DNA of 19,454 bases, taken from Comamonadaceae bacterium (GTDB lineage Bacteria > Pseudomonadota > Gammaproteobacteria > Burkholderiales > Burkholderiaceae_C). Location of the stretch: NCBI GenBank assembly GCA_947469815.1, contig CANIRI010000009.1, positions 1 through 19,454 on the forward strand. The letters run 5' to 3'. The notes under the pieces were generated by a model. The model was not told the DNA's origin and made no database searches. It saw only the letters and a list, made by a program, of their open reading frames with translations. Positions 7,078 through 17,732 of the stretch are shown here, in pieces (within the stretch, counting starts at the first letter, position 1; the number at the start of each line of letters is the position of its first letter). The translations under genes and the position numbers were made by a program.

Positions 7078-8067
7078 ATGAAAAACCTGATGAACAACGT
7101 TGACAACGTGCTCACCGAATCGCTGGACGGCTTTGCCGCAGCGCATGCCGACATCGTCGCGCTCGGCGCGGAACATGAATTTGTGCGCCGCAAGCGCAAC
7201 AAGCCGGGCAAGGTTGCGTTGATCTCCGGCGGCGGTGCCGGGCACGAGCCTCTGCACGCCGGTTTTGTCGGCCACGGCATGCTCGACGCGGCCTGCCCGG
7301 GCCAGATCTTCACCTCGCCCACGCCCAACCAAATGATGAATGCCGCGCAAGCCGTAGACGGTGGCGCTGGCGTTCTCTTCATCGTCAAGAACTACTCCGG
7401 CGACATGATGAATTTCCAGATGGCCTCCGAAATGCTGGACCAGGAAAACGCCGTGGTGGTGGTCAATGACGATGTGGCGGTGGAAGACTCGACTTACACC
7501 ACAGGACGGCGCGGCGTGGCCGGCACGCTGATCGTGGAAAAAATTCTGGGCGCTGCCGCCGAGCGCGGCGAAACACTGGCTGCGCTGAAAACGCTGGGCG
7601 ACGCAGTCAACAAAGCCACTGCGTCCATGGGCGTGGCGCTGACCTCATGCACCGTACCCGCTGCAGGCAAACCGACCTTCCAAATCGGCATGGACGAGAT
7701 GGAAGTCGGTGTGGGCATACACGGCGAGCCAGGCCGCCGCCGTGTGCCCTTGGCCAGCGCCGACGCCATTGCCGAAGAGCTCACCGGCGCAGTCCTCAAA
7801 GACCTGGCCCTGCAATCGGGGCAAGAAGTCATTCTGCTGGTCAACGGTTTTGGCGGCACGCCCCTGGTGGAGCTGTACCTGATGGTCAACGCCGCCCGCA
7901 AGGTGCTGGACCGCCACGGCATCCGCGTGGCGCGGCACCTCACCGGGTCTTATGTGACCTCTTTAGAGATGGCCGGTTGCTCGATCACCGTCACCGCCGT
8001 CACGCCGGAATTTTTAGCCCTGTGGGACGCGCCGGTACACACCGCCGCCTTGCGCTGGGGCATGTGA
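7078..8067 (+). CDS. dhaK: Dihydroxyacetone kinase subunit DhaK (substrate-binding subunit)
   Basis: A 329-residue protein of the DhaK/DAK1 family, which binds dihydroxyacetone covalently through a histidine and receives phosphate from the nucleotide on DhaL. Active-site features are in place: GGGAGHEP with His56, FTSPT with Ser80, NYSGD with Asp109, and the covalent-binding histidine in GIHGEPG (His215, equivalent to E. coli His218). The C-terminal 'LALWDAPVHTAALRWG' closely matches the E. coli ending. The roughly 25-residue insertion of E. coli DhaK after about residue 240 is missing, which gives a length nearer the Gram-positive type. The DAK2 domain of single-chain ATP-dependent kinases is not fused here; it is the separate dhaL gene 42 bp upstream. 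This is the last gene of the operon and ends 24 bp from the convergent glgP. Confidence 0.95.
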   Translation: MKNLMNNVDNVLTESLDGFAAAHADIVALGAEHEFVRRKRNKPGKVALISGGGAGHEPLHAGFVGHGMLDAACPGQIFTSPTPNQMMNAAQAVDGGAGVLFIVKNYSGDMMNFQMASEMLDQENAVVVVNDDVAVEDSTYTTGRRGVAGTLIVEKILGAAAERGETLAALKTLGDAVNKATASMGVALTSCTVPAAGKPTFQIGMDEMEVGVGIHGEPGRRRVPLASADAIAEELTGAVLKDLALQSGQEVILLVNGFGGTPLVELYLMVNAARKVLDRHGIRVARHLTGSYVTSLEMAGCSITVTAVTPEFLALWDAPVHTAALRWGM

Positions 8068-8091
8068 ACCCCCGCGCTCCGGTGCCCACAT

Positions 8092-10560
8092 TTAAAACGT
8101 GATGGGCTTGGTGTGCCAGATTTCGCGGGCGTACTGCTCAATCGTGCGGTCCGCTGAAAACGGGCCCATGGCCGCGATGTTGTGCAGGGCTTTGAGGGCC
8201 CAGGCGTCGGGGTCGCGGTAGGCGGCATCCGCTGCGTTTTGTGCAGCGGCATAGCCGGGGTAATCGGCCAGCAGCAGGTAGTGGTCGCCCCAATTCACCA
8301 GCGCGTCATAAATGCTTTGGTAACGCTGCGGCTCCTCCGGGCTGAAAAGGCCGTCGCGAATGGCCAGCAGTACCTCTTGCAATTCAGGGCAGTTTTCCAG
8401 CGCGTCGGCGGGTTGGTATCCGGCAGCGCGGGTCGCAGCGACTTCGGGCGCGGTCAGGCCGAAGATGAAAATGTTGTCTTCGCCCACGCCATCCAGAATT
8501 TCGACATTGGCCCCATCCAGCGTGCCGATGGTTAGCGCGCCGTTGAGCGCGAGTTTCATATTGCCGGTGCCGGAAGCCTCGGTCCCGGCCGTGGATATCT
8601 GTTCGGACAGGTCGGCTGCGGGGATGATGCGCTCGGCCAGGCTGACGCTGTAGTTGGGGATGAACACCACCTTGAGCTTGTCGCCCACGCGGAGATCGTT
8701 ATTCACCGTGTTGGCGACGTCGTTGATCAGCTGAATGATGAGCTTGGCCATGTGGTACGCCGAGGCCGCTTTACCGGCGAACACGACCACACGCGGCACC
8801 ACACCGGCCTGCGGTTCGCGCAGGATGCGCTGGTAGCGCGCGATCACGTGCAAGACGTTGAGCAACTGGCGCTTGTATTCGTGGATGCGCTTGACCTGCA
8901 CATCAAACATGGCGTGCACCGGTAGCACCAGCCCCATATTCGTTTGCACCCAGTCTGCCAGGCGCTGCTTGTTGGCGCGTTTGGCGTCTTGCAGGGCCTT
9001 GATCAGCGCCGGTTTGTGCGCCAAGGGCTCCAGCCCACCGAGTTGCGTCAGGTCGCGCCGCCAGCCGGTGCCGATGTATTTGTCCAGCACGTCTGAGAGC
9101 GCCGGATTGGCCTGCGCCAGCCAGCGGCGCGGGGTGATGCCATTGGTTTTGTTGTTGAAGCGCGCCGGCCATATCTGGGCGAATTCGGCAAATATCGACT
9201 GCTGCATCAGCTGCGAATGCAGGGCCGATACCCCGTTGATCGAATGGCTGGCCACCACCGCCAGATAGGCCATGCGGACCCTGCGCTCGCCTTGTTCATC
9301 CACCAGGGATACACGGCGCAACATCTCAGCGTCTGCTCCTTTGGCGCTCAGGTCAGCGAGAAAACGTGCGTTGATGTCATAGATGATCTGCAAATGGCGC
9401 GGCAGGATGCGGCCGAACATTTCCACCGGCCAGGTCTCCAGTGCCTCGTGCATCAGCGTGTGGTTGGTATACGAGAAAACACCCTGGCACAGCGCCCAGG
9501 CCTGGTCCCAGGGCAAGGCGTGTTCGTCGAGCAGCAAGCGCATCAACTCAGGGATGGCCAGCACCGGATGGGTGTCGTTCAGGTGGATGCTCACCTTGGC
9601 AGGCAAGTGGCTGAAGTCCTCATGGGTCTGGCGGTAACGGCGCAGCAAATCCTGCACGCTGGCGCTGACGAAGAAGTATTCCTGGTGCAAGCGCAGCTCG
9701 CGCCCGGCGGGCGTGGAGTCGTCCGGGTACAGCACACGGCTGACATTCTCAGAGTGGTTTTTGCTCTCGACCGCCGCAAAATAATTCCCGCGGTTGAAAG
9801 CGCCGAGATCGATTTCGTGGGTGGCCTTGGCCGACCACAGGCGCAGGGTGTTGGTGGCCTGCGTGTCGTAGCCGGGGATGATGGTGTCGTAGGCCATGGC
9901 CTGTACCTCATCGGCGCTGATCCATTGGTGAAACCCTTTTTCTTCCACCACATGACCGCCGAATTGCACCCGGTACACCACCTCGGGCCGGGCAAATTCC
10001 CATGGGTTACCTTGGGTCAGCCAGTAGTCGGGAACCTCGACTTGCCGGCCGTCCACAATGGTCTGGCGGAACATGCCGTAGTCGTAGCGGATTCCGTAAC
10101 CAAAGCCCGGGATATTCAGCGTGGCCATGGCATCCAGAAAACAGGCCGCCAGCCGCCCCAGGCCGCCGTTGCCCAAAGCTGCATCCGGCTCGAGCTCACT
10201 GATGGCCGCCATATCCACGCCAAAGTCCAGCAACGCCTGCCGCACCCGGCTACGCAGGCCCAATGCCAACAGGGCGTTGCCAAAAGTGCGCCCCACCAAA
10301 AATTCCATGGACAGGTAATACACCCGCTTGGAATCCTGGGCGTACTGCGCGCGGGTGGTTTTCATCCAGCGCTCAATCAACTGGTCGCGCACAGCGAAGG
10401 CTGCGGCGTTGAGCCAATCCTGGGCGCTGGCGGCCTGCGGGTCTTTGCCCACGCTGAACATCAGCTTGTTGGCGATGGCGCGTTTGAGCGACTCCAGATC
10501 CCGCTTGGGGCTGTCGAATGGAAATGCGGCCACGGGGGCGATGGAATCAAGTGAATTCAT
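8092..10560 (-). CDS. glgP: Glycogen/starch/alpha-glucan phosphorylase
   Basis: An 822-residue GT35 phosphorylase that releases glucose-1-phosphate from the non-reducing ends of glycogen, using pyridoxal phosphate. The PLP-binding lysine is Lys669, in [10 protein letters not shown], followed by the conserved '[17 protein letters not shown]'. Other family marks are '[17 protein letters not shown]' near the N-terminus, '[17 protein letters not shown]' and '[13 protein letters not shown]'. The length agrees with E. coli GlgP (815). The frame is open upstream to 10683, but that would run into glgA; the ATG at 10560 (MNSLDSIAP) leaves a 26-bp gap and a normal N-terminus. The Shine-Dalgarno sequence is weak. 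It is the last gene of the glycogen operon and ends 24 bp from dhaK. Confidence 0.97.
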   Translation of the reverse strand: MNSLDSIAPVAAFPFDSPKRDLESLKRAIANKLMFSVGKDPQAASAQDWLNAAAFAVRDQLIERWMKTTRAQYAQDSKRVYYLSMEFLVGRTFGNALLALGLRSRVRQALLDFGVDMAAISELEPDAALGNGGLGRLAACFLDAMATLNIPGFGYGIRYDYGMFRQTIVDGRQVEVPDYWLTQGNPWEFARPEVVYRVQFGGHVVEEKGFHQWISADEVQAMAYDTIIPGYDTQATNTLRLWSAKATHEIDLGAFNRGNYFAAVESKNHSENVSRVLYPDDSTPAGRELRLHQEYFFVSASVQDLLRRYRQTHEDFSHLPAKVSIHLNDTHPVLAIPELMRLLLDEHALPWDQAWALCQGVFSYTNHTLMHEALETWPVEMFGRILPRHLQIIYDINARFLADLSAKGADAEMLRRVSLVDEQGERRVRMAYLAVVASHSINGVSALHSQLMQQSIFAEFAQIWPARFNNKTNGITPRRWLAQANPALSDVLDKYIGTGWRRDLTQLGGLEPLAHKPALIKALQDAKRANKQRLADWVQTNMGLVLPVHAMFDVQVKRIHEYKRQLLNVLHVIARYQRILREPQAGVVPRVVVFAGKAASAYHMAKLIIQLINDVANTVNNDLRVGDKLKVVFIPNYSVSLAERIIPAADLSEQISTAGTEASGTGNMKLALNGALTIGTLDGANVEILDGVGEDNIFIFGLTAPEVAATRAAGYQPADALENCPELQEVLLAIRDGLFSPEEPQRYQSIYDALVNWGDHYLLLADYPGYAAAQNAADAAYRDPDAWALKALHNIAAMGPFSADRTIEQYAREIWHTKPITF

Positions 10561-10586
10561 GTGCGGTTTGAAAGTGCAAAGAGGGG

Positions 10587-12047
10587 TCAAGAGAGAAGCG
10601 ACGCATACAGATCGCGGTAGAGCAAGGCGGATTGTTCCCAACCCGATGCAATTCGCATGCCGTTTTGGCGCACACGGCTCCAATCGGCGCGGCGGCGGTA
10701 CAGCGCAAAGGCCCGGCGCACCGCGCGGCGGTAATCGGTGGTATCGAAGTTGTCAAAAACGAAACCGGTGGCGCTGCGGTCATCCAGCGACTCCAGATCG
10801 GTGTCGACCACGGTGTCGGCCAGGCCCCCGACGCGGCGCACCAGCGGCAGGCTGCCGTATTTCAAGCCGTAGAGCTGGGTCAGGCCGCAGGGCTCGAAGC
10901 GCGAGGGAACCAGGGTGACGTCGCTGCCGCCAAATATGCGGTGCGCCAGCGCCTCGTCGTAGTCCAGCCGCACCGCCATGCGCCCCGGGTGCGCTTGCGC
11001 TTGCGCTGCCAGCGCATGTTCCAAGGCGGTGTCGCCGCTGCCCAAAACCAGCAGCTGTCCGCCACCACCCACCACTTCCTCGACGCCGCCGAGCACCAGC
11101 GGCAGGCCTTTTTGTTCGGTGAGTCTGCCGACCAGCGAAAACAACGGGGCATCGGGCAGTAGATCCAAACCGGTCTCGATTTGCAAGGCCGCTTTGTTCA
11201 GCGCCTTGCCGGTCAGTTTGCGCCCATCAAACGGATGGGCCAGCAAGGCATCGTGGCCCGGGTCCCAGACGCTACCGTCCACGCCGTTCAAGATGCCGCT
11301 GAGCTGCGCGGCGCGGCTGCGCAACAGCCCGTCCAGGCCGAATCCTTGTTCCGGGGTCTGGATTTCGCGGGCGTAGCTGGGGCTGACGGTGCTGATGTGG
11401 TCGGCATAGACCAGGGCGGCTTTCATGAACGACACCTGGCCGTAAAACTCCAAGCCGTTGACACCAAAGGCGCTGGCGGGCAGGCCCAGATCGGCAAAAC
11501 AAGTGGCGGCAAAGCAGCCCTGGTAGGCCAGGTTGTGGATGGTGAACAGGGTAGGAACCCGCTGCGGGCTGTCCCAGTAGGCCATGCAGGCCGGTGCCAG
11601 CCCGGCGTGCCAGTCATGGCAATGCACCAATTGGGGGCTCCAGCCCGCGTCCAAGCCGTAGGCCAGGTGCGCCGCGCCCCAGGCCAGTGCAGCGAAGCGG
11701 CGGTGGTTGTCCGCATAGGGGTTGTGCTGGGCATCGTGGTACGGGTTGCCGGGCCGGTCATACAGGCCGGGCGCCATCAGCACATAGGCCTGCAGCGCGC
11801 CACCCGCGGTACCCAGGCCGGGCAATTCACCGAGCACGATGTCCACGCCCTCGCCCCAGGGCGTCGTGAAGCTGCCAACTTTTTCCGGCGCGCGAAGCCC
11901 CGCGACGACGGCAGGGAATCCGGGCAGCAAGGCCCGCACCGCGCAACCCTGCGCGCCCAGCGCGGCGGGCAGCGCGCCCGCCACATCGGCAAGACCACCG
12001 GTTTTGAGCAAGGGGAACAGTTCGGCGCTGACCTGGAGAATGCGCAT
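10587..12047 (-). CDS. glgA: Glycogen synthase (ADP-glucose type)
   Basis: A 486-residue GT5 enzyme that transfers glucose from ADP-glucose to a growing alpha-1,4-glucan. The N-terminal ADP-glucose-binding motif KTGGLADV begins at Lys15, the same number as in E. coli when translation starts at the ATG at 12047. An in-frame TTG at 12053 is a less likely start. The C-terminal Rossmann half carries '[11 protein letters not shown]' and '[17 protein letters not shown]' with the catalytic glutamate, followed by '[11 protein letters not shown]'. The gene lies 23 bp after glgC and 26 bp before glgP. Its substrate is the product of GlgC next door. No frameshift or missing motif is seen. Confidence 0.97.
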   Translation of the reverse strand: MRILQVSAELFPLLKTGGLADVAGALPAALGAQGCAVRALLPGFPAVVAGLRAPEKVGSFTTPWGEGVDIVLGELPGLGTAGGALQAYVLMAPGLYDRPGNPYHDAQHNPYADNHRRFAALAWGAAHLAYGLDAGWSPQLVHCHDWHAGLAPACMAYWDSPQRVPTLFTIHNLAYQGCFAATCFADLGLPASAFGVNGLEFYGQVSFMKAALVYADHISTVSPSYAREIQTPEQGFGLDGLLRSRAAQLSGILNGVDGSVWDPGHDALLAHPFDGRKLTGKALNKAALQIETGLDLLPDAPLFSLVGRLTEQKGLPLVLGGVEEVVGGGGQLLVLGSGDTALEHALAAQAQAHPGRMAVRLDYDEALAHRIFGGSDVTLVPSRFEPCGLTQLYGLKYGSLPLVRRVGGLADTVVDTDLESLDDRSATGFVFDNFDTTDYRRAVRRAFALYRRRADWSRVRQNGMRIASGWEQSALLYRDLYASLLS

Positions 12048-12070
12048 GTACAAGACCCCGGACGGGGCGA

Positions 12071-13360
12071 TTAGGAAGGCTTCAATGCGTCGAGCATAGC
12101 CGTGGTGATCAGGACCACGCCGCTGTCGGTGCGCTCGAAGCGCGCCGCGTCCAGCACCGGATCTTCACCAACGACCAGGCCGTCCGGCAATTCGCAGCCG
12201 CGGTCCACCACCACCTTGCTCAAACGGCAGCTCCGGCCCACCGTGACATCGGGCAAAAACACCGCCTGGTTGATGACACAAAACGAATGCACCCGCACGC
12301 CAGAGAACAAGACCGAATTGCTGACCACCGAGCCCGACACAATGCAGCCGCCAGACACCATGGTGTTGATCGCCTGCCCGTGCTTGCCCAGTACATCCTG
12401 CACAAACTTGGCGGGCGGCAACTGGCGCTGGTTGGTCCAGATCGGCCAACTGGTGTCGTAAATATCGAGCGCGGGGGTGACGGATGCCAGGTCCAGATTG
12501 GCCTCCCAAAAGGCGTCGATCGTGCCGACGTCTCGCCAGTAAGGTTGGGACTCCTGCGTGGACGACACGCAGGACATGGAAAACGGATGGGCAATGGCAC
12601 GCCCCTCTTCCACCACGCGGGGAATCACGTCTTTGCCAAAGTCGTGGCTGGAGGCGGGGTTGGCCAGGTCTTCGTCGAGCACCCGGTACAGGTACGCGGC
12701 GTTGAAGATGTAGATGCCCATGCTGGCCAGCGCCATCTTAGGGTTGCCCGGCATGGCTTCGGGCTGCGCAGGTTTTTCAGCAAAACTGACGATGGTACGC
12801 GCCGCGTCAACGGCCATCACGCCGAATGCGCTGGCCTCCTGCAAGGGCACTTCGATGCAGCCGACGGTGCAATCCATGCCGCTGTCCACGTGGTCCTTGA
12901 GCATTAGCGAGTAATCCATTTTGTACACATGGTCACCGGCCAGGATCACCACGTATTCCGGGTGGCTGCTTTGAATGATGTCCAGGTTCTGGTAAATCGC
13001 ATCCGCCGTGCCACGGTACCAATGCTCTTCGTTGAGCCGTTGCTGCGCCGGTAGCAGATCCACCATCTCGTTGAGCTCTGCGCGCAAAAAACTCCAGCCG
13101 CGCTGCAAATGCCGCAAAAGCGAATGTGATTTGTACTGGGTGATGACGCCAATCCGCCGGATGCCGGAGTTGACGCAGTTGGACAGCGCGAAATCGACGA
13201 TGCGGAATTTGCCACCGAAATACACCGCCGGTTTGGCGCGCCGGTCTGTCAGTTGTTTCAAACGCGAGCCACGTCCACCGGCCAGCACCAGGGCGATGGT
13301 GCGGCGCACCAGCATATGGGGCTGCGTGGCGTGCTTGTGCGCGGCATCGGTGATGGGCAT
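12071..13360 (-). CDS. glgC: Glucose-1-phosphate adenylyltransferase (ADP-glucose pyrophosphorylase)
   Basis: A 429-residue enzyme that makes ADP-glucose from ATP and glucose-1-phosphate, the committed and allosterically controlled step of glycogen synthesis. The nucleotide-binding loop LAGGRGSRL is at residues 26-34. '[20 protein letters not shown]' follows, then 'WYRGTADA', '[13 protein letters not shown]', the glucose-1-phosphate-site lysine in FAEKPAQP, and '[11 protein letters not shown]'. The C-terminal beta-helix region has '[11 protein letters not shown]'. Most of the protein resembles the E. coli enzyme, but residue 40 is Arg where E. coli has the fructose-1,6-bisphosphate-activation residue Lys39; TDRRAKP is the form I recall from Agrobacterium GlgC. 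Activator specificity may therefore differ. AGGAG (13368-13372) is 7 nt before the ATG. The gene is 30 bp after glgX. Confidence 0.97.
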   Translation of the reverse strand: MPITDAAHKHATQPHMLVRRTIALVLAGGRGSRLKQLTDRRAKPAVYFGGKFRIVDFALSNCVNSGIRRIGVITQYKSHSLLRHLQRGWSFLRAELNEMVDLLPAQQRLNEEHWYRGTADAIYQNLDIIQSSHPEYVVILAGDHVYKMDYSLMLKDHVDSGMDCTVGCIEVPLQEASAFGVMAVDAARTIVSFAEKPAQPEAMPGNPKMALASMGIYIFNAAYLYRVLDEDLANPASSHDFGKDVIPRVVEEGRAIAHPFSMSCVSSTQESQPYWRDVGTIDAFWEANLDLASVTPALDIYDTSWPIWTNQRQLPPAKFVQDVLGKHGQAINTMVSGGCIVSGSVVSNSVLFSGVRVHSFCVINQAVFLPDVTVGRSCRLSKVVVDRGCELPDGLVVGEDPVLDAARFERTDSGVVLITTAMLDALKPS

Positions 13361-13367
13361 CGGGTAT

Positions 13368-13372
13368 CTCCT
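13368..13372 (-). promoter_or_regulatory. Ribosome binding site of glgC
   Basis: AGGAG on the minus strand, 7 nt before the glgC ATG at 13360. It is the best Shine-Dalgarno sequence in the glycogen operon and fixes the glgC start. Confidence 0.7.
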
Positions 13373-13390
13373 GCGTGGTTCGTGTAGCGT

Positions 13391-15508
13391 TTATGCGGGC
13401 GCTGCGCTGGCAAGCCACAAACTCCCCGGCGCCAGCGTTTCTGCATCGTTCAGTTGTCGATTAAGGCAGTCGCCGCCACCCGTGTCAATATGGAGAAACC
13501 ACACCCCGGGGGGCAGTTCAAAGCGCAAGGCCTCGGTGTCGCCATTGATGATGAGCAGGCAAGGCGCTTGGAAAGGCCCGCTTGGCGACACCTGGCCGGG
13601 GCCTGGTGCCGCGGCTAGCTGCAGTGCCAACGCCTTGTGCGCCGGGTCGTTCCAGTCGTCGGGCTGCGGGCTGCTGCCGTCGGGCAAGAACCAGCGCGCC
13701 ACTACGCCCTGTTTCAGGGCATCCTGTTCACCATCGTCGTCCCCCGTGGAGCGCCACCAGTGGGCGCTGCCCAGTACAGCCCGGCTGCGGCGCAGCGCAT
13801 GCACCGCGCCGATGAAATCCGCATAGCCCAGATCGGCCCGCGTCCAATCGAGCCAGCTGATGGCGTTGTCCTGGCAATAGGCGTTGTTGTTGCCGCCCTG
13901 GCTGTGGCCGATGCTGTCACCGGCCTGCACCATCGGCGTGCCCAGCGATAGCAGCGTGACCGCCAGCAGCACGCGCTGCCATTGGCTGCGTTCGGCCTGA
14001 ATTTGCGGGTTGTTGGAATCGCCTTCCACACCGCAGTTGATGCTCAGGTTGTGGCCATGGCCGTCGCGGTTGTTCTCTCCGTTGGCCTGGTTACGCCGTT
14101 CGCTGTAGCGCAGCAAATCGGCCAGGGTGAAGCCGTCATGCGCGGCAACAAAATTCATGCTGCTGTGCGCCGCACGCGTATCGGCATCAAAGGTGTCGCT
14201 GGACCCCGCCAAGCGCGTGGCCCAGTCGCCCAGACCCACATTGCGTTGCAGCCAAAAGCCGCGCTGGCCGTCACGGAAACGGTCATTCCACTCCAGCCAG
14301 CCGGGCGGAAACTGCCCCAGTTGGTAGCCGCCCTCGCCAATGTCCCAGGGCTCGGCAACCAGCGTGCAAGTGGACAGCACCGGGTCATTGGCAATGGCCT
14401 GCAGCAGGGGCGCGCGGGCAGAAAACGCATAAGCCTGCGCCGCCGAGCCACGCCCGAGTGTGGGCGCCAGGTCAAAACGAAAACCGTCGATACCAAAGTC
14501 CAGCACCCAACTGCGCAAGCTTTGCAGCACCATGCGCGTCACCAGCGGATGGTCCAGCCGCAGGCAGTTGCCGCAGCCGGTCCAGTTGCGGTACTGCGCC
14601 GGGTCGTCCGGGTCCAGGTGGTAGTAGGTGGCGTTGTCGATACCGCGCGGGCCCAGCGTGGGGCCGTGTTCATCGGTCTCGCCGCTGTGGTTGTAGACCA
14701 CATCGAGCAGCACCTCCAACCCTGCTGCGTGCAGGGCGCTGACCATGTCGCGCAACTCGCTGCGCGGGCTGCTGCCGGGCTGGCCGCTCCAATAGCGCGC
14801 GGTCGGCGCGCTCCAGGCGATCGGGCTGTAGCCCCAGTAATTGCGAAGGTTCAGCTTGATCAGCCGCAGCTCATCGGCGCAGGTGGCCAAGGGCATCAGG
14901 CTGAGGGTGGTGACGCCCATTTTTTGGAGATGCGCAATCGCCGCAGGGTGGGCCAAACCGGCATACGTGCCGCGCAATGCGGCGGGTATCTCCGGGTGCA
15001 AAGCGGTAAAGCCTTTGACATGCAGTTCGCACACCAAACGCTGTGCCGGGTCGATGGCAGGGCCGCGCGCTGCCGGTGTGAACGGTTCGGCCACGACCGC
15101 TTTCAAAGCCAGGTGCGCGTTGTCGCGGCTGTCTTGCAACAGCGGCGCATCGGGCTGGTGGCCGAGGTGTATGTCCTGCCCGGCGTATTCGCCCAGGACC
15201 TGCACTGCGCACGGATCGAGCAAGAGCTTGTGCGGATTGAAGCGCTGGCCTTGCGCCGGGTTCCAGGGGCCGTGCACACGCCAGCCGTAAACCAAGCCCG
15301 CCACTGCGCCCGGCAGCAGCGCTTGCCAGATACCGTCTACCGCTGTGGGCATCTGCAAACGCTGGATTTCAGTGTGACCTGCGGCATCAAACAGACACAA
15401 GTCCACCGCCTGCGCGTTGGGTGCGGCCAATGCAAAAGCCACGCCGCCATCGACTACCGATGCGCCCAGTGCAGGCGCGCCGTGCAAAGGCCGAAGCACC
15501 ACGTCCAT
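13391..15508 (-). CDS. glgX: Glycogen debranching enzyme GlgX (GH13 isoamylase type)
   Basis: A 705-residue GH13 debranching enzyme that cleaves alpha-1,6 branch points of phosphorylase-trimmed glycogen. It has an N-terminal CBM48-like region (about residues 15-110, including '[20 protein letters not shown]') and a catalytic barrel. Catalytic residues are Asp346 in GFRFDLAP, Glu386 in [16 protein letters not shown] and Asp458 in [11 protein letters not shown]. '[15 protein letters not shown]' and '[18 protein letters not shown]' are further family marks. The frame stays open upstream to 15751, inside glgB, but the ATG at 15508 overlaps the glgB stop as TGATG and starts a normal N-terminus. 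It is somewhat longer than E. coli GlgX (657). Translation is probably coupled to glgB. Confidence 0.95.
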   Translation of the reverse strand: MDVVLRPLHGAPALGASVVDGGVAFALAAPNAQAVDLCLFDAAGHTEIQRLQMPTAVDGIWQALLPGAVAGLVYGWRVHGPWNPAQGQRFNPHKLLLDPCAVQVLGEYAGQDIHLGHQPDAPLLQDSRDNAHLALKAVVAEPFTPAARGPAIDPAQRLVCELHVKGFTALHPEIPAALRGTYAGLAHPAAIAHLQKMGVTTLSLMPLATCADELRLIKLNLRNYWGYSPIAWSAPTARYWSGQPGSSPRSELRDMVSALHAAGLEVLLDVVYNHSGETDEHGPTLGPRGIDNATYYHLDPDDPAQYRNWTGCGNCLRLDHPLVTRMVLQSLRSWVLDFGIDGFRFDLAPTLGRGSAAQAYAFSARAPLLQAIANDPVLSTCTLVAEPWDIGEGGYQLGQFPPGWLEWNDRFRDGQRGFWLQRNVGLGDWATRLAGSSDTFDADTRAAHSSMNFVAAHDGFTLADLLRYSERRNQANGENNRDGHGHNLSINCGVEGDSNNPQIQAERSQWQRVLLAVTLLSLGTPMVQAGDSIGHSQGGNNNAYCQDNAISWLDWTRADLGYADFIGAVHALRRSRAVLGSAHWWRSTGDDDGEQDALKQGVVARWFLPDGSSPQPDDWNDPAHKALALQLAAAPGPGQVSPSGPFQAPCLLIINGDTEALRFELPPGVWFLHIDTGGGDCLNRQLNDAETLAPGSLWLASAAPA

Positions 15509-17709
15509 CACGCCGGCATCAAACCCGGCTCCAGCACCAAACACGACAGCGGCGGCAAATGCAGAACCAAGGATTGCCCGTTCCCGTGCGCCCACTGCGC
15601 ATCCGCATGCAGGCTGCCGTTGCCGATACCGCTGCCACCGTACACGGCCGCATCGGTGTTGATCAGCTCGCGCCACGCGCCGCCCTGCGGCACACCCAGC
15701 CGGTAAGCCGCGCGCGGCAGCGGCGTGAAATTGCAGACCACCACTGCGCACTGCCCGCTGCGCGACCAGCGCGCAAAGGCCAACACCGATTGGGCATGGT
15801 CTTCGTGCGCAATCCAGCTGAAGCCGCCGGGCTCGACATCCTGCTCATACAAAGCGGGAAAAGCGCAGTACACGCGGTTGAGGTCGCGCACCAAACGCTG
15901 CACGCCGGCATGAGCCGGCTGGTCTTGCAAATGCCAGGGCAGGCTATCGGCATCGGCCCATTCCGTGGGCTGCGCGAACTCGCTGCCCATGAATAACAGT
16001 TTTTTACCTGGGTAGGCCCACATCAGACCGTAGAGCGTGCGCAAATTGGCGAATTGCTGCCACGGGTCGCCCGCCATTTTGCCCAGCAGCGAACGCTTGC
16101 CGTGCACCACTTCGTCGTGCGAGAGCGGCAGCACAAAGTTTTCGCTGAAGGCGTACATCAGCCCGAAGGTCAGCAGGTTCTGGTGGTGGCGGCGGTACAC
16201 CGGGTCGAGCTGCATGTAGTCCAGCGCGTCGTGCATCCAGCCCATATTCCATTTGAAGTGAAAGCCCAGGCCGCCGCTGGCCAAGTCCGGCGCAGGCGGG
16301 CGGCTCACGCCGGGGAAGGCGGTGGACTCTTCGGCAATCATCAAAGTGCCGGGCCGCTCCACGCCGATCTGGTGGTTGAGGCGGCGCAGAAATTCCATGG
16401 CCTCCAGGTTTTCGCGCCCGCCGTGGCGGTTGGGTATCCACTGGCCGGGGCCACGGCTGTAGTCGCGGTAAAGCATGGACGCCACGGCGTCCACCCGCAG
16501 GCCGTCAATGCCAAAACACTCCAACCAGTAGAAGGCGTTGCCGATCAAAAAGTTGCGCACCTCGGAGCGGCCGAAGTTGTAGATCAGCGTGTTCCAGTCC
16601 TGGTGAAAACCCTCTTTGGGGTCGGCGTATTCGTACAAATGCGTGCCATCGAAATCGGCCAGACCGTGCGCGTCACTGGGAAAATGCGCGGGCACCCAAT
16701 CCAGAATCACGCCCAGTCCGGCTGCATGGGCCGCGTCGACAAAGTACTGAAAATCTTCCGGGCTACCAAAGCGCGCCGTCGGTGAAAAAAGCCCCAGCGG
16801 CTGATAGCCCCAGGACGCATCGAAGGGATGCTCGCTCACCGGCAGCAGTTCCAGATGCGTGAAGCCGAGGTCGCGGGCATACGGCACCAGCGTGTCGGCG
16901 AGTTCGCGGTAATTCAACCAGCGCCAGCCGTCGGCCTTGCGCCACGAGCCCAGATGCACTTCGTACATGGACATCGGCGCACCCAGAGCGTTGGCGGCGG
17001 CGCGCGCGGGCTGCATAGCCCGCCGGGCGGGCAGTCCGCAGACCACGCTGGCGGTGCCGGGCCGCAATTCCGATTGGAAGGCGTAGGGGTCGGCCTTGAG
17101 CGTGACTTTGTCGTGCGCGCCCAGAATTTCAAATTTGTAAACATCGCCCCGCACCACCTGGGGCAGAAAGATTTCCCATACCCCGCAGCCGTGGCGCAAG
17201 CGCATGGGGTGGCGCCGCCCGTCCCATTGGTTGAAGCTGCCAACCACCGACACCCGTTTCGCGTTGGGCGCCCACACTGCAAAGCGGGTGCCCGCCACGC
17301 CCGCGCGGGTATCGGGATGCGCGCCCAGGCATTCGTAGGGCCGCTGGTGCGAACCTTCTGCGAGCAGCCAAGCGTCGGCGTCGGACAGGAGTTCGGTAAA
17401 CGCATAGGGGTCATCGAGCAGCGTGGTGCTGGCGGTACTGCCTGCGCCCTGGTGCCAATGGACCCGCAACTGGTAGTCAAAGGGCACGCTGCGTCCGGCC
17501 AGTGCGCCGCTGAAAACACCGCTGTCCCCCACGCGCGGCAGGCTGCCCACCAGCCGCTGCGTGTTGCGCTCGACCACATCCACCGCATGGGCGTCGGGCA
17601 GCAAGGCGTTGACCCATAAGCGCCCATCTTGCAGGTGCATGCCGAGCGCGCCAAAGGGGTCGGCGTGTCGGGCCGCCATCAGGGCGGAAACTTCGTGGTG
17701 GCTGAGCAT
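15508..17709 (-). CDS. glgB: 1,4-alpha-glucan branching enzyme
   Basis: A 733-residue GH13 branching enzyme that introduces alpha-1,6 branches into glycogen; E. coli GlgB has 728 residues. It has the long form with two N-terminal beta domains: an N1 domain at about 1-105, and a CBM48 domain at about 125-225 that includes '[19 protein letters not shown]'. The catalytic barrel begins with '[13 protein letters not shown]'. Catalytic residues are Asp407 in [17 protein letters not shown], Glu460 in [15 protein letters not shown] and Asp532 in [12 protein letters not shown]. The C-terminal beta domain ends in '[12 protein letters not shown]'. The start is the ATG at 17709; the frame is open to a TTG at 17763, but that would overlap the upstream gene by 31 bp. 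Its stop overlaps the glgX start by one base. Confidence 0.97.
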   Translation of the reverse strand: MLSHHEVSALMAARHADPFGALGMHLQDGRLWVNALLPDAHAVDVVERNTQRLVGSLPRVGDSGVFSGALAGRSVPFDYQLRVHWHQGAGSTASTTLLDDPYAFTELLSDADAWLLAEGSHQRPYECLGAHPDTRAGVAGTRFAVWAPNAKRVSVVGSFNQWDGRRHPMRLRHGCGVWEIFLPQVVRGDVYKFEILGAHDKVTLKADPYAFQSELRPGTASVVCGLPARRAMQPARAAANALGAPMSMYEVHLGSWRKADGWRWLNYRELADTLVPYARDLGFTHLELLPVSEHPFDASWGYQPLGLFSPTARFGSPEDFQYFVDAAHAAGLGVILDWVPAHFPSDAHGLADFDGTHLYEYADPKEGFHQDWNTLIYNFGRSEVRNFLIGNAFYWLECFGIDGLRVDAVASMLYRDYSRGPGQWIPNRHGGRENLEAMEFLRRLNHQIGVERPGTLMIAEESTAFPGVSRPPAPDLASGGLGFHFKWNMGWMHDALDYMQLDPVYRRHHQNLLTFGLMYAFSENFVLPLSHDEVVHGKRSLLGKMAGDPWQQFANLRTLYGLMWAYPGKKLLFMGSEFAQPTEWADADSLPWHLQDQPAHAGVQRLVRDLNRVYCAFPALYEQDVEPGGFSWIAHEDHAQSVLAFARWSRSGQCAVVVCNFTPLPRAAYRLGVPQGGAWRELINTDAAVYGGSGIGNGSLHADAQWAHGNGQSLVLHLPPLSCLVLEPGLMPA

Positions 17710-17732
17710 GTGTGCGGTGCGAAGGTGAGCGC

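Noticed and set aside
9217..10554. 445-codon plus-strand frame antisense to glgP
   Set aside because: glgP is unambiguous on the other strand. The frame has no recognisable domain and no ribosome binding site that I can see.
10561..10683. Upstream extension of glgP by 41 codons
   Set aside because: It would overlap the 3' end of glgA and adds residues unlike phosphorylase N-termini. The ATG at 10560 gives a normal length.
13982..15706. 574-codon plus-strand frame antisense to glgX and the end of glgB
   Set aside because: It spans the junction of two real genes and has shadow-like composition. Such long antisense frames are common in high-GC genomes.
15509..15751. Upstream extension of glgX by 81 codons
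   Set aside because: It would lie entirely inside glgB. The ATG at 15508 overlapping the glgB stop gives a standard N-terminus.
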